54,765 nt of DNA, taken from assembly GCA_017437125.1 (NCBI GenBank), contig JAFSBV010000011.1:1-54765 (forward strand). The letters run 5' to 3'. This stretch comes from Bacteroidales bacterium. Its GTDB lineage: Bacteria; Bacteroidota; Bacteroidia; Bacteroidales; UBA932. Positions 8,130 to 16,032 of the stretch are shown here, in pieces. A model generated the notes under the pieces. That model worked only from the letters and a program-made list of their open reading frames with translations, made no database searches and was not told the DNA's origin. Within the stretch, counting starts at the first letter, position 1. Each line of letters begins with the position of its first letter. The position numbers and the translations under genes were made by a program.

Positions 8130-10514
8130 CTACTCCTTCTTCAGCGCATCTGACGGGTTTACCCTCATCATGCGCATTGCCTGAAGGATGACCGCCGCGA
8201 TGGTGATGAGCAGTACGATCGTGAAGGCGGCGATGTAGATGAGAGGGGAGTTGTCGGTGCGGATGACGTAGCCTTCGAGCCAGCGGTCGATGACGGTATA
8301 TGCGACAGGGATTGCCACCACAGCGGAAATGATGACCGGGAGCGTGAAGTCGAAGGTGAGTCTGCAGATCATCTCGCCCTTCGAACAGCCGAATACATTG
8401 CGGACGGCATTGCTCCTTTCATTGGTCTTTGAATGGTAGCTGCTGAGTCCGACGATGGTCATTATGGTCATGAGCAGGCAGATGATGGAGAAGCCGGTCA
8501 GAAGCTTGAGTATGTTCTGCTCCTCACGGATTTCTTCTTTGAGCGAGTCTTCTAAAGTCATGATGAAGAAGAGATTATCGGTGTATCCCTTCGAATAGTA
8601 GAATTCCTTGATGTTCCTGATGGCCTCATTGACATTCCCATCTGTCTTTATGCAGATCTGCCGGCCGGTAGTGGCTTCGAAGTCATTGAACACGCAGATA
8701 CCCATGAATTTGCCCGTTGTTTCCTCCATGATACTTCCCAGCTTGATATCGGAGACAGTTCCGCATATCGGGGTGTCATACCACTGGTAATTGATCATGT
8801 TGCTGTCCATGAATTCTGAAATGCCTTCATATGTACTTTGGCAAAGATATAAGTTCTCTTTTCCGTCTGCTGCCGAAAACTCCTCAAGAAATTCAATGCC
8901 AAGTATATCGAAATATCCGCGGTCTCCTTCCAGAACTCTCAATTCCCCGGTGTTTCCGTCTTTATCCGCTATTACCGATATTCCTGTAGCATCCGGCGTG
9001 TTTATATATGAACCAAGCTTGCTTACATATGATTGGGCCTGGAGTTCATCGTGGTAGCGGTGGGTGCTCTTATCCAGGAATGAGACGAGTATGATGCCTT
9101 CCTTCTCATATCCGCGAGGCTGGTTTATCAGATGCCTTGTCTGGCGCGTGATTCCCAAACAGATGGCCAATGCACCGATGCTGAGAAGTCCTGCGATGCC
9201 TATGAACAGCTTTCCAAATACCATTCTGTCTTTGTACCTCGCTTCTCCCTTGATTACATTGATGGCGCTGTATGATGACAGCATTATTGACGGAACAGCA
9301 CTTGCCAGTCCGACCATTACGAGCATTATTGCAATCAGGACCAGATATTCGTTCAAGTGTGACAATGGGTGTATGTCCGTTCCAAGTATCTGTCCTATAG
9401 GCTCTTTGAATGCCAATGCGATAATGATCGCAAATAAGCATGACACCAGAAGAAGCGTGAAGGCCTCTGCAAGACATCTGCCGATTATTCCTCTTCTGTC
9501 TGTGCCCAGAAGCTGGCGTGTGGCTATCTCCTTGATCCTGAACCTTGAGAATGCGATGGTCAGGACCACATAGTCAAGCAGGGCCACGACTGTCAGGAAT
9601 ATGCACATGATCAGGTATATGCCGAACATTTTTCCGTTTCTGATGTTGCGGAAAAAGAAATTGACGCCCGGACTGTCCTCTTCCGAAAGCTTCTTGATAT
9701 CTTCGAATCTCGTCAGTCTGATTTCCTTGCCGGATGGATCTTCACCGGACATGTTGGGTGTCCTTCTATATTCCTCAGTCAGCTGACGGGACAGGCTTTC
9801 GATATCTGTCTCTTCCTTGACCCTCACGAAACTGATTTCGCTCATACGCAGCATCCCACAGTAATTCACCTTCTGCAGTTCCCGGAACTGGTCGATTCCT
9901 ATGATCATGTCCGGCTCGTTGAAGATTGTCTTCGGGAACGGCTTGAAAACGCCTGTGACGATCAGATTCACATCGATATCCGTCATTCCTTCGAAATATC
10001 CGCTGTAGGCGTTTCCTTCATGCAAGTGTATTTCCTTACCTATCGCATCTCCATCAGGGAAGAATGTGCCTGCCAGCTCTTCGGATATTATCACGGAATT
10101 CTTTGAAACCAATGCCTGCTTCGGATCGCCATATGACAACGGAAAGGTGAAGAAATCCAGGAAGTCTGCTTCTGCCGCTACTGTCGCGACATTGAATTCT
10201 TTATCACCATAGCTGACGATGCTCGCACCGGAAAACAGCATTTTTCCGTCATCCGGCCTTGCGAAGAATGCACATGCCTCCTCAATGTCAGGGAACTTAT
10301 CATACAGCGCGGGAACCTCAAAAGTCGAGACAATATCACCGGCACTATGGCATATATAGATATTCTCCGTGTCTTTCAGCTCCTTGTTCACACTCATATC
10401 ATCCACAATATACGAACTCAGAACTATCACAAACGCCAGCGCGAGGCTCAGTCCCACGACCTCGATCGCGGTGTACAGCTTGTTTCTCGAAAGAAATCTC
10501 AGGTAGCTTTTCAT
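8130..10514 (-). CDS. FtsX/MacB-type ABC permease P1 (last copy of the tandem array)
   Basis: A 794-residue inner-membrane permease with eight predicted TM segments: about 14-38, 296-322, 349-369, 387-412, 435-458, 670-692, 724-742 and 756-780. Two large extracytoplasmic domains lie at about 40-290 and 460-665. This is a duplicated MacB/FtsX layout (4+4 TM), so one chain may supply a whole transmembrane unit. Cytoplasmic coupling segments are visible as RFRIKEIATRQLLG (about 325-338) and NAVRNVFGC (about 702-710). The start MKSYLRFLSRNKLYTAIEV and the end DALKKE are shared with seven neighbours. Unlike them it has its own sigma-54-like promoter and activator sites just upstream (10553-10661). 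P3 is the closest relative by eye. It has no ATPase of its own and presumably uses the one at 31038-31718. Confidence 0.85.
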   Translation of the reverse strand: MKSYLRFLSRNKLYTAIEVVGLSLALAFVIVLSSYIVDDMSVNKELKDTENIYICHSAGDIVSTFEVPALYDKFPDIEEACAFFARPDDGKMLFSGASIVSYGDKEFNVATVAAEADFLDFFTFPLSYGDPKQALVSKNSVIISEELAGTFFPDGDAIGKEIHLHEGNAYSGYFEGMTDIDVNLIVTGVFKPFPKTIFNEPDMIIGIDQFRELQKVNYCGMLRMSEISFVRVKEETDIESLSRQLTEEYRRTPNMSGEDPSGKEIRLTRFEDIKKLSEEDSPGVNFFFRNIRNGKMFGIYLIMCIFLTVVALLDYVVLTIAFSRFRIKEIATRQLLGTDRRGIIGRCLAEAFTLLLVSCLFAIIIALAFKEPIGQILGTDIHPLSHLNEYLVLIAIMLVMVGLASAVPSIMLSSYSAINVIKGEARYKDRMVFGKLFIGIAGLLSIGALAICLGITRQTRHLINQPRGYEKEGIILVSFLDKSTHRYHDELQAQSYVSKLGSYINTPDATGISVIADKDGNTGELRVLEGDRGYFDILGIEFLEEFSAADGKENLYLCQSTYEGISEFMDSNMINYQWYDTPICGTVSDIKLGSIMEETTGKFMGICVFNDFEATTGRQICIKTDGNVNEAIRNIKEFYYSKGYTDNLFFIMTLEDSLKEEIREEQNILKLLTGFSIICLLMTIMTIVGLSSYHSKTNERSNAVRNVFGCSKGEMICRLTFDFTLPVIISAVVAIPVAYTVIDRWLEGYVIRTDNSPLIYIAAFTIVLLITIAAVILQAMRMMRVNPSDALKKE

Positions 10515-10552
10515 TATTCCGGTTGTTAGTGTCTGTTGTTGCTATCTTCTAT

Positions 10553-10568
10553 CCATTATTCGTGCCAA
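10553..10568 (-). promoter_or_regulatory. Sigma-54-like promoter upstream of permease P1
   Basis: Read on the minus strand: TTGGCACG (10568-10561), four bases AATA, then ATGG (10556-10553). The -24 element matches the sigma-54 consensus TTGGCACG at all eight positions. The -12 element ATGG keeps the spacing but only two of four bases of TTGC. Transcription would start near 10541, giving a UTR of about 27 nt to the start codon at 10514. The same box recurs upstream of the tolC gene. Confidence 0.6.
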
Positions 10569-10618
10569 GGTTTATAATGCTTTGGTTTATAGGTTGTTGT
10601 GTGTTTTGACCCGATACT

Positions 10619-10661
10619 GTAAAGTATAAAGAAAATTTACACTACTGTAAAGATTCTTTAC
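10619..10661. promoter_or_regulatory. Putative activator (UAS) sites for the P1 sigma-54-like promoter
   Basis: A GTAAAG-ATT-CTTTAC palindrome occupies 10647-10661, centred about 112 bp upstream of the predicted start. A half-site ACTGTAAAG begins 28 bp nearer the promoter (GTAAAG 10619-10624), and another TTTAC half lies at 10636-10640. The arrangement of paired sites at about -85 and -110 is typical of NtrC-type activators of sigma-54 promoters. The same palindrome occurs at 37150-37164. Confidence 0.55.
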
Positions 10662-10666
10662 ACATC

Positions 10667-10720
10667 TATGCCATGACCTATATCACGGCGTACAGTTTGT
10701 TTCCTAAGGTAACTGTTCAA
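10667..10720 (-). pseudogene. Decayed 5' end of an additional MKSYLR-type permease gene
   Basis: On the minus strand this stretch aligns with the first about 60 bp of the neighbouring permease genes and joins in register to the conserved leader at 10721-10740. The shared blocks are AGTTACCT and GAAACAAACTGTAC, followed by GCCGTGAT where intact copies have ACCGCGAT. The start codon has become TTG and about 11 nt are missing after AGTTACCT. Codons after LYAVI are TAG (a Glu in intact copies) and a second TAG. The rest of that gene is gone; the remnant runs directly into the GTAAAG palindromes of P1. It records the loss of at least one permease by deletion. Confidence 0.7.
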
Positions 10721-10939
10721 TTGTTAGTGCAATGTAAGTTGTTGTGTATCAACGTTTTGTTTATAAACCCTGCATGGCGAGGACGGCAGGGTTTGTTGTT
10801 AACTGCTTGTGCGATAGGATGTTGCGTTGCTCTCTGAAAGATCCTTCACTTCATTCAGGATGACAGTTGGAGCCGTTCAGAATGACAGTTGGAGCCGTTC
10901 AGGATGACGGTTTATCATCACTCCGTCCTCGACCGGGCA
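10721..10939. repeat. Permease junction element J1 (leader, hairpin, REP-like repeats)
   Basis: This is part of the 425-bp gap between P2 and P1. It holds the conserved leader (10721-10764), a hairpin with arms AAACCCTGC (10765-10773) and GCAGGGTTT (10786-10794), and three copies of a unit containing GCCGTTCAGGATGAC or TTCATTCAGGATGAC (10835-10911). The second and third units are nearly exact 22-bp direct repeats. Downstream toward P1 it joins the permease remnant and the sigma-54-like region. Confidence 0.75.
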
Positions 10940-13300
10940 TCACTCCTTCTTCAGCGCCTCTGCCGGGTTGGTACGCATCAGTCTTAGTGCCTGTATGACG
11001 ATGGACAACGCGACGATCAGCAGGACAACGACGACAGCGGTGATGTAGATCAGCGGCGAATTGCTGATACGGTAGGCATATGCCTCCAGCCAGTGTCTGA
11101 CATAGAGATATGCAGCAGGAACGGCGATAATGGCTGAAAGAAGCACAGGAGTCGAGAATCCGACAACCGTGTCACGGAATATCTGCCATTCCGAACTGCC
11201 GAATACCTTTTTTACCGCTGTGTCGCCTTCATTGGTCTTAGCATACCAGCTGCTCAGTCCGATTATGGTCATAGCTGTCATCAGGATGCTGATCAATGCA
11301 AATATGACCATAAGCTTCTGCGTGTTCCTTTCCTCTCTGAATGGTTCTACAAGCATGTCATTCAAGGTAGTGACCGTAACAAGAGTATCGTCGTACCCTT
11401 TTTCCGCATAGAATTCCCTGATGAGTCTGCAGGCCTTGTCTTCATCTATATTCACCTTTACAAGCGGGTGACACATCTGCATCCTCCAGCTGCCCGTATT
11501 AAAAATCTGTATGCCGCTCATCTGCCGTGCCCTGTTGAAGTCTTTGAGTGAGCCCATCCTGAAGTCGGAGCACATTCCGCTGAGGGGAGTCTTGCCGTCA
11601 AGGAATTCCAGCGTATTGTCCGTGATGAATGAGGGATTTGCCGTATATGATCCCTCGCAGATGTATATTTCCGCGTCTGACCTGTTGCTGAAGTCAGCTG
11701 TGATCTCAATACCGAGGATGTCGAATGCTTCTCTGTCTCCTCCGTTGGTATATAGCCATCTTGATCCGCCGTCCAGACCTCTGCAATGGCGGCTCGATGT
11801 TCCACGAACATACATTGGCGGACCTGTGATACTGCCGACAGCATCAACATAGCTCTGGCTTTTGAGCTCATCGATATATTGATTGATCCTTCTGCCGTTC
11901 TTATCGTTGTAAGTGTTGAATCGTGCAAAAAGGATATTGTCGGTCTCATAGCCTAACGGCTGGTTGAGCATATGCCTTGTCTGAAGCGTTATTCCGAGGC
12001 ATACGGCGACTCCGATGATGCTGAGTGCGCCTGAAATGCCGATGAATATCTTCCCATATGTCATCTTGTCCTGATATTTTGCCTCGCCTTTGAGCACTTC
12101 GATAGGCTTGTATGATGAAATGACGATCGATGGGACGGAACTCGCCATGGTTGCCATCAATGCTATGATTCCTGCCATTATGATGAATTCGCCGTTCTGC
12201 CTGAACAGCCTGAGTTCGCTGCCGAGTATCTCGCCGATCTGTCCTTTCAGAGCATATGCGATGAGGATGGAGAAGATGAATGAAGCAATAAGAAGGAAAA
12301 GTGATTCAGCCATACATCTGAATATGACGGCCTTGCGCTCAGTGCCGAGAAGCCTGCGGGTCGCGATTTCCTTCAGCCTGAATCGTGAGAACGCCATTGT
12401 GAGGACTATGTAGTCCAGGAGGGCTATCAGGACTATGAACAGGCACATGATGATATATGTACCGAGCATGTCGCTTTTCCTGATATTGTCGAAGTACATG
12501 CTGAATGTTTCATAGCTCTGGCTGCGGATATCTTTGAACGGCACGGTATGAACCTTAAAATCATCGTCATCACCGGACATGTCCTCGAATCTCTCCTTTA
12601 TCACTCCGGTTAAAGCTTCTCCTGCGTCTGTGTGGCTTTCTCCTTCATGAAGTTTCATGAAACATGTGGATGCCTGTTCCGTATTATTGTAGATCGGCAG
12701 CGATGAGTATCTGTCGAATGAGAACAGCACATCATTCTTTCTGAATATGCTTTTGCTGATGTCCTTGTATATTCCGGTTACCGTAAGATCCAGATCTATG
12801 AACCTCATATCTGTCAGTTTCAGAGTCTTTCCGACAGCATTTCCTTCCGGGAAGAGAACATTTGCCAGTCTCTCCGATATCACGGCACCGTTCATAGACT
12901 CAAAGACCTTGTCCGGATCTCCTTCTGTCAAAGGAAATGTCATGATCTTGAAGAAGTTGTCTGATACTGCAGCAGCATCTACGTACTGTTCTCCGTATTC
13001 GCTTCCAGCCCTAAGCAGATTCTCGAAGAATGTCTTGTTCATGCTCTGCATATACCAGCACAGGTCTTCTACCGCAGGGAGTTCTCGACCGATCTCCATA
13101 AACTGGTCATACATCATAGGAACATCGTACATCTCTGTCAGACAGATTCTGTCTTTGTCCTTTATATCCTTGTCGCAGCTCAGATCATCAACTATATAAC
13201 TGCTCAAAAGTATCACAAATGCCAGTGCTATGCTCAGACCCACCACCTCGATCGCGGTGTAGAGCTTGTTTCTTGATAGGAATCTCAGGTAACTTTTCAT
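10940..13300 (-). CDS. FtsX/MacB-type ABC permease P2
   Basis: A 786-residue paralogue of the array. I place the start at 13300, where MKSYLRFLSRNK begins as in every other copy; the ORF runs 11 codons further upstream into the shared leader. It has eight TM segments in the same positions as P1, with two extracytoplasmic domains that differ strongly from P1 (for example MYDVPMMYDQFMEIGRELP early in the first). The coupling segments are RFRLKEIATRRLLG and DTAVKKVFGSS. It ends TNPAEALKKE. It belongs with P1, P3, P6 and P8, which share the VLTMAFSRFR-like motif. Expression is presumably as part of the long minus-strand transcript; the junction to P1 carries a hairpin. Substrate unknown. Confidence 0.85.
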   Translation of the reverse strand: MKSYLRFLSRNKLYTAIEVVGLSIALAFVILLSSYIVDDLSCDKDIKDKDRICLTEMYDVPMMYDQFMEIGRELPAVEDLCWYMQSMNKTFFENLLRAGSEYGEQYVDAAAVSDNFFKIMTFPLTEGDPDKVFESMNGAVISERLANVLFPEGNAVGKTLKLTDMRFIDLDLTVTGIYKDISKSIFRKNDVLFSFDRYSSLPIYNNTEQASTCFMKLHEGESHTDAGEALTGVIKERFEDMSGDDDDFKVHTVPFKDIRSQSYETFSMYFDNIRKSDMLGTYIIMCLFIVLIALLDYIVLTMAFSRFRLKEIATRRLLGTERKAVIFRCMAESLFLLIASFIFSILIAYALKGQIGEILGSELRLFRQNGEFIIMAGIIALMATMASSVPSIVISSYKPIEVLKGEAKYQDKMTYGKIFIGISGALSIIGVAVCLGITLQTRHMLNQPLGYETDNILFARFNTYNDKNGRRINQYIDELKSQSYVDAVGSITGPPMYVRGTSSRHCRGLDGGSRWLYTNGGDREAFDILGIEITADFSNRSDAEIYICEGSYTANPSFITDNTLEFLDGKTPLSGMCSDFRMGSLKDFNRARQMSGIQIFNTGSWRMQMCHPLVKVNIDEDKACRLIREFYAEKGYDDTLVTVTTLNDMLVEPFREERNTQKLMVIFALISILMTAMTIIGLSSWYAKTNEGDTAVKKVFGSSEWQIFRDTVVGFSTPVLLSAIIAVPAAYLYVRHWLEAYAYRISNSPLIYITAVVVVLLIVALSIVIQALRLMRTNPAEALKKE

Positions 13301-13476
13301 TTTGTTGGTGCAATTTAAGTTGTTGTGTGTCAATGTTTTATTCGTTAACCCTGCATGGCGGAGAAGGCAGGGTTGGATGTTAATTGTCTGTGCGCCAAGG
13401 AGTTGCGTTGCTCTTTGAAAGATTCTTCACTTCGTTCAGGATGACAGTTGAAGCCGTTCAGGATGACGGTTTATCA
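13301..13476. repeat. Permease junction element J2 (REP-type)
   Basis: The gap between P3 and P2. It contains the conserved leader, a hairpin AACCCTGC (13347-13354) / GCAGGGTT (13367-13374) with a 12-nt loop, and REP-like units at 13414-13468 containing TTCGTTCAGGATGAC and GCCGTTCAGGATGAC. No run of T follows the hairpin on the transcribed strand, so complete termination is unlikely. Confidence 0.75.
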
Positions 13477-15857
13477 TCACTCCTTCTTCAGCGCCTCGGC
13501 CGGGTTGGTGCGGGCGGCGCGGAGGGCCTGGAGGGCGACAGCGGCGAGAGCAACGGCAAGTACGACCGCGAAGGCTCCGATGTAGATGAGAGGGGAGTTT
13601 TCGGTGCGGATGACGTAGCCCTCCAGCCAGCGGCCGATGACAGTATATGCAATCGGGATTGCCACGACAGCGAAATGACCACCGGAAGCGTGAAATCGAG
13701 GGTGATCTTGCGGATCATCTCCTTCCTCGAGCATCCGAACACATTACGCACAGCATTGTCCTTCTCGCCGGTCTTCGCGTGATAGCTGCTGAGTCCGACT
13801 ATGGTCATAATGGTCATCAGGATGCATATGAGAGAGAATCCGCTCAGGAGCTTGAGCATATTCTTTTCCTCCATTATTTCTTTTTCCACGATTTCGCGTA
13901 GGGTGGATACGATGAACATATTGTCGTCATATCCCTTGCTTCTATAGAAATCATATATCTCCTGCTTTGCCTTGTTCTCATTTATGTTCACCTTTGCCAC
14001 AGGGTAGGCGTACTGAATCCATTCCGGCATATCTATCACATTGATGAATGCATTCTTGCTGTATGCATTTTCTTTCACCAGTCCTATCTTTATGTCACTG
14101 ATTATACCGCCAAGAGGGTCTGGGTGAAAGAAATTCAGCATTCCGTCAGTCATATACTGTGATATCCCTTCCTTGGAACTTTTGCATATATACCACTTGC
14201 CGTCTTCGCTCATAGTGGTTCCCTGCCCATAGTCCTCAAGGATTTCGACTCCTATCATTTCAAAGAAAGAGCTGTTTCCGTCGATAAATGCGACATTTTC
14301 ATATCTGCCTGTCGTATTGTCTCTTAATCCTGTCATTATCCAGCTTGTAGGCAATGATGTCGTTGCTCCTACCTTTTCCACAAACGGAAGCGACTCCAGT
14401 TCTTCGAAGAATCGGTTGTCTTCCGTAATGAATTCCGTGTATATCATATCGTCGTATTCATATCCTAATGGCTGGTTGATCAGGTGCAGTGTCTGGAGTG
14501 TCACTCCGAAGCATACTGACAATGCACCGATGCTGAGCAGACCTGCGAGACCGATGAATACCTTGCCGAATGTGACCTTGTCCTTATATCTTGCCTCGCC
14601 TTTGATCACATTGACCGCGCTGTAGGACGAAAGAATCAATGAAGGAACGGCGCTGGCTATTGTGACCATTATCACGATGATGCCGGCCAATATCAGGTAC
14701 TCGTTCAGTTGGGACAGAGGATTGATTTCTGCGCCGAGAATCTGACCGATAGTGTCCTTGAATGCAAGAGCAATTATCACCGCGAAAATACAGGATATAG
14801 CCAGCAGTATGAATGCTTCCGCAAAACAGCGGCCGATTATGCCCTTACGGTCTGTGCCCAGTAGCTGACGCGTCGCTATCTCCTTGATCCTGAATCTGCT
14901 GAAGGCAATGGTGAGCACGATGTAATCAAGCAGGGAAACGATGGCTATGAATATGCACATAAGAAGGTATATCCCGAAGAGTCTGCCTTGGCGGATATTG
15001 TCGAAATGATAACCGAATGTCTGCGGGTCCTGTTTCTTGATATCATCAAACGGTGTCAGTACAAGCTCCATCTTGAAGGAATCCGGATCATAATTCCTTG
15101 CCACCTTCTTGAATTCAGTGGTGAGGGTGCTGCAGAGGCTGTGAGGGTCTGCCTCTTTGTCCAGCTTTACAAAACTATATTCAGCGATTCTCATTCCGCC
15201 TCCGAACAGTGATTCCTGTTTCTCGAAAATGAGGTCGAGGTTCATTATTATGTCCGGCTCGATGAATACGGTACGCGAAAATGGTTTGAAGATGCCCGTG
15301 ACGGTCAGATTCACGTTTAGATCCTCCACCGGTTCGTCAGACCATTGCCAGAAAGGATTCCTCTCAAATACATTGATTTCCTTACCGAGTGCGTCCCCGT
15401 CAGGGAAGAGTGTGTTTGCCATCTCTTCTGATATCACAACGCTGTACTTCGATGACAATGCATTTTCCGGATCGCCTTCCAGCAAAGGGAATGTGAAGAA
15501 GTCAAAGAAGGTGTCTGATGCTCCCAGGATTTTAGCATTCATTTTTGTGTCTCCATAGCTTACGATGGTCAGGTCGTCGAACAAAGATGGATTTCTGCCG
15601 CTATGTACCATGCCGCAGGAACTCTTTATCTCCGGCATAGTTTCATATAATGCCGGTACCTCGCTAAAGCAATCCGAACGCTCCAGGCCGTGAACCATAT
15701 ATACATCATCAGTATTCTTCAATACCTTGTTCACGCTCATATCGTTCACGATGTATGAGCTCAAAACAATCACGAATGCCAATGCCAGGCTTAATCCCAC
15801 GACCTCGATCGCGGTGTAGAGCTTGTTTCTTGATAGGAATCTCAGGTAGCTTTTCAT
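13477..15857 (-). pseudogene. FtsX/MacB-type ABC permease P3, 1-nt frameshift near the 3' end
   Basis: An otherwise typical copy starting at MKSYLRFLSRNK (15857) with the family TM pattern and RFRIKEIATRQLLGTDRKG. After DFTLPVVIS (about residue 730) the frame is lost. Compared with P1, one base of a GG pair on the + strand is missing near 13672 (P1 GCGGAAAT, P3 GCGAAAT). As written the protein reads SLSWQSRLH... and ends at 13488 without TM7-TM8. Restoring one base gives AVVAIPIAYTVIGRWLEGY, a normal TM8 and the family ending TNPAEALKKE, stopping at 13477 (793 residues). Either a true inactivating or programmed shift, or a sequencing error. P3 is the closest paralogue of P1, so function may be backed up. 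Confidence 0.8.
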
Positions 15858-16032
15858 TTTGTTGTGCAATGTAAGTTGTTGTGTGTCAATGTTTTATTTG
15901 TTAACCCTGCATGGCGGAGAAGGCAGGGTTGATTGTTAATCGCCTGTACTATAAGGAGTTGCGTTGCTCTTTGAAAGATCCTTCACTGCGTTCAGGATGA
16001 CAGTTGAAGCCGTTCAGGATGACAGTTTAGCA
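15858..16032. repeat. Permease junction element J3 (REP-type)
   Basis: The gap between P4 and P3: conserved leader, hairpin AACCCTGC (15903-15910) / GCAGGGTT (15923-15930), then REP-like units with TTCAGGATGAC at 15970-16026. Confidence 0.75.

Noticed and set aside
10765-10794. Junction hairpins as ordinary rho-independent terminators
   Set aside because: No U-run follows on the transcribed strand and only 8-9 bp of stem are present, so full termination between operon genes is unlikely.
13301-13333. Extension of P2 (and likewise of P3, P5 and P8) upstream of MKSYLR
   Set aside because: The extra residues are translations of the shared leader; all copies align at MKSYLR.
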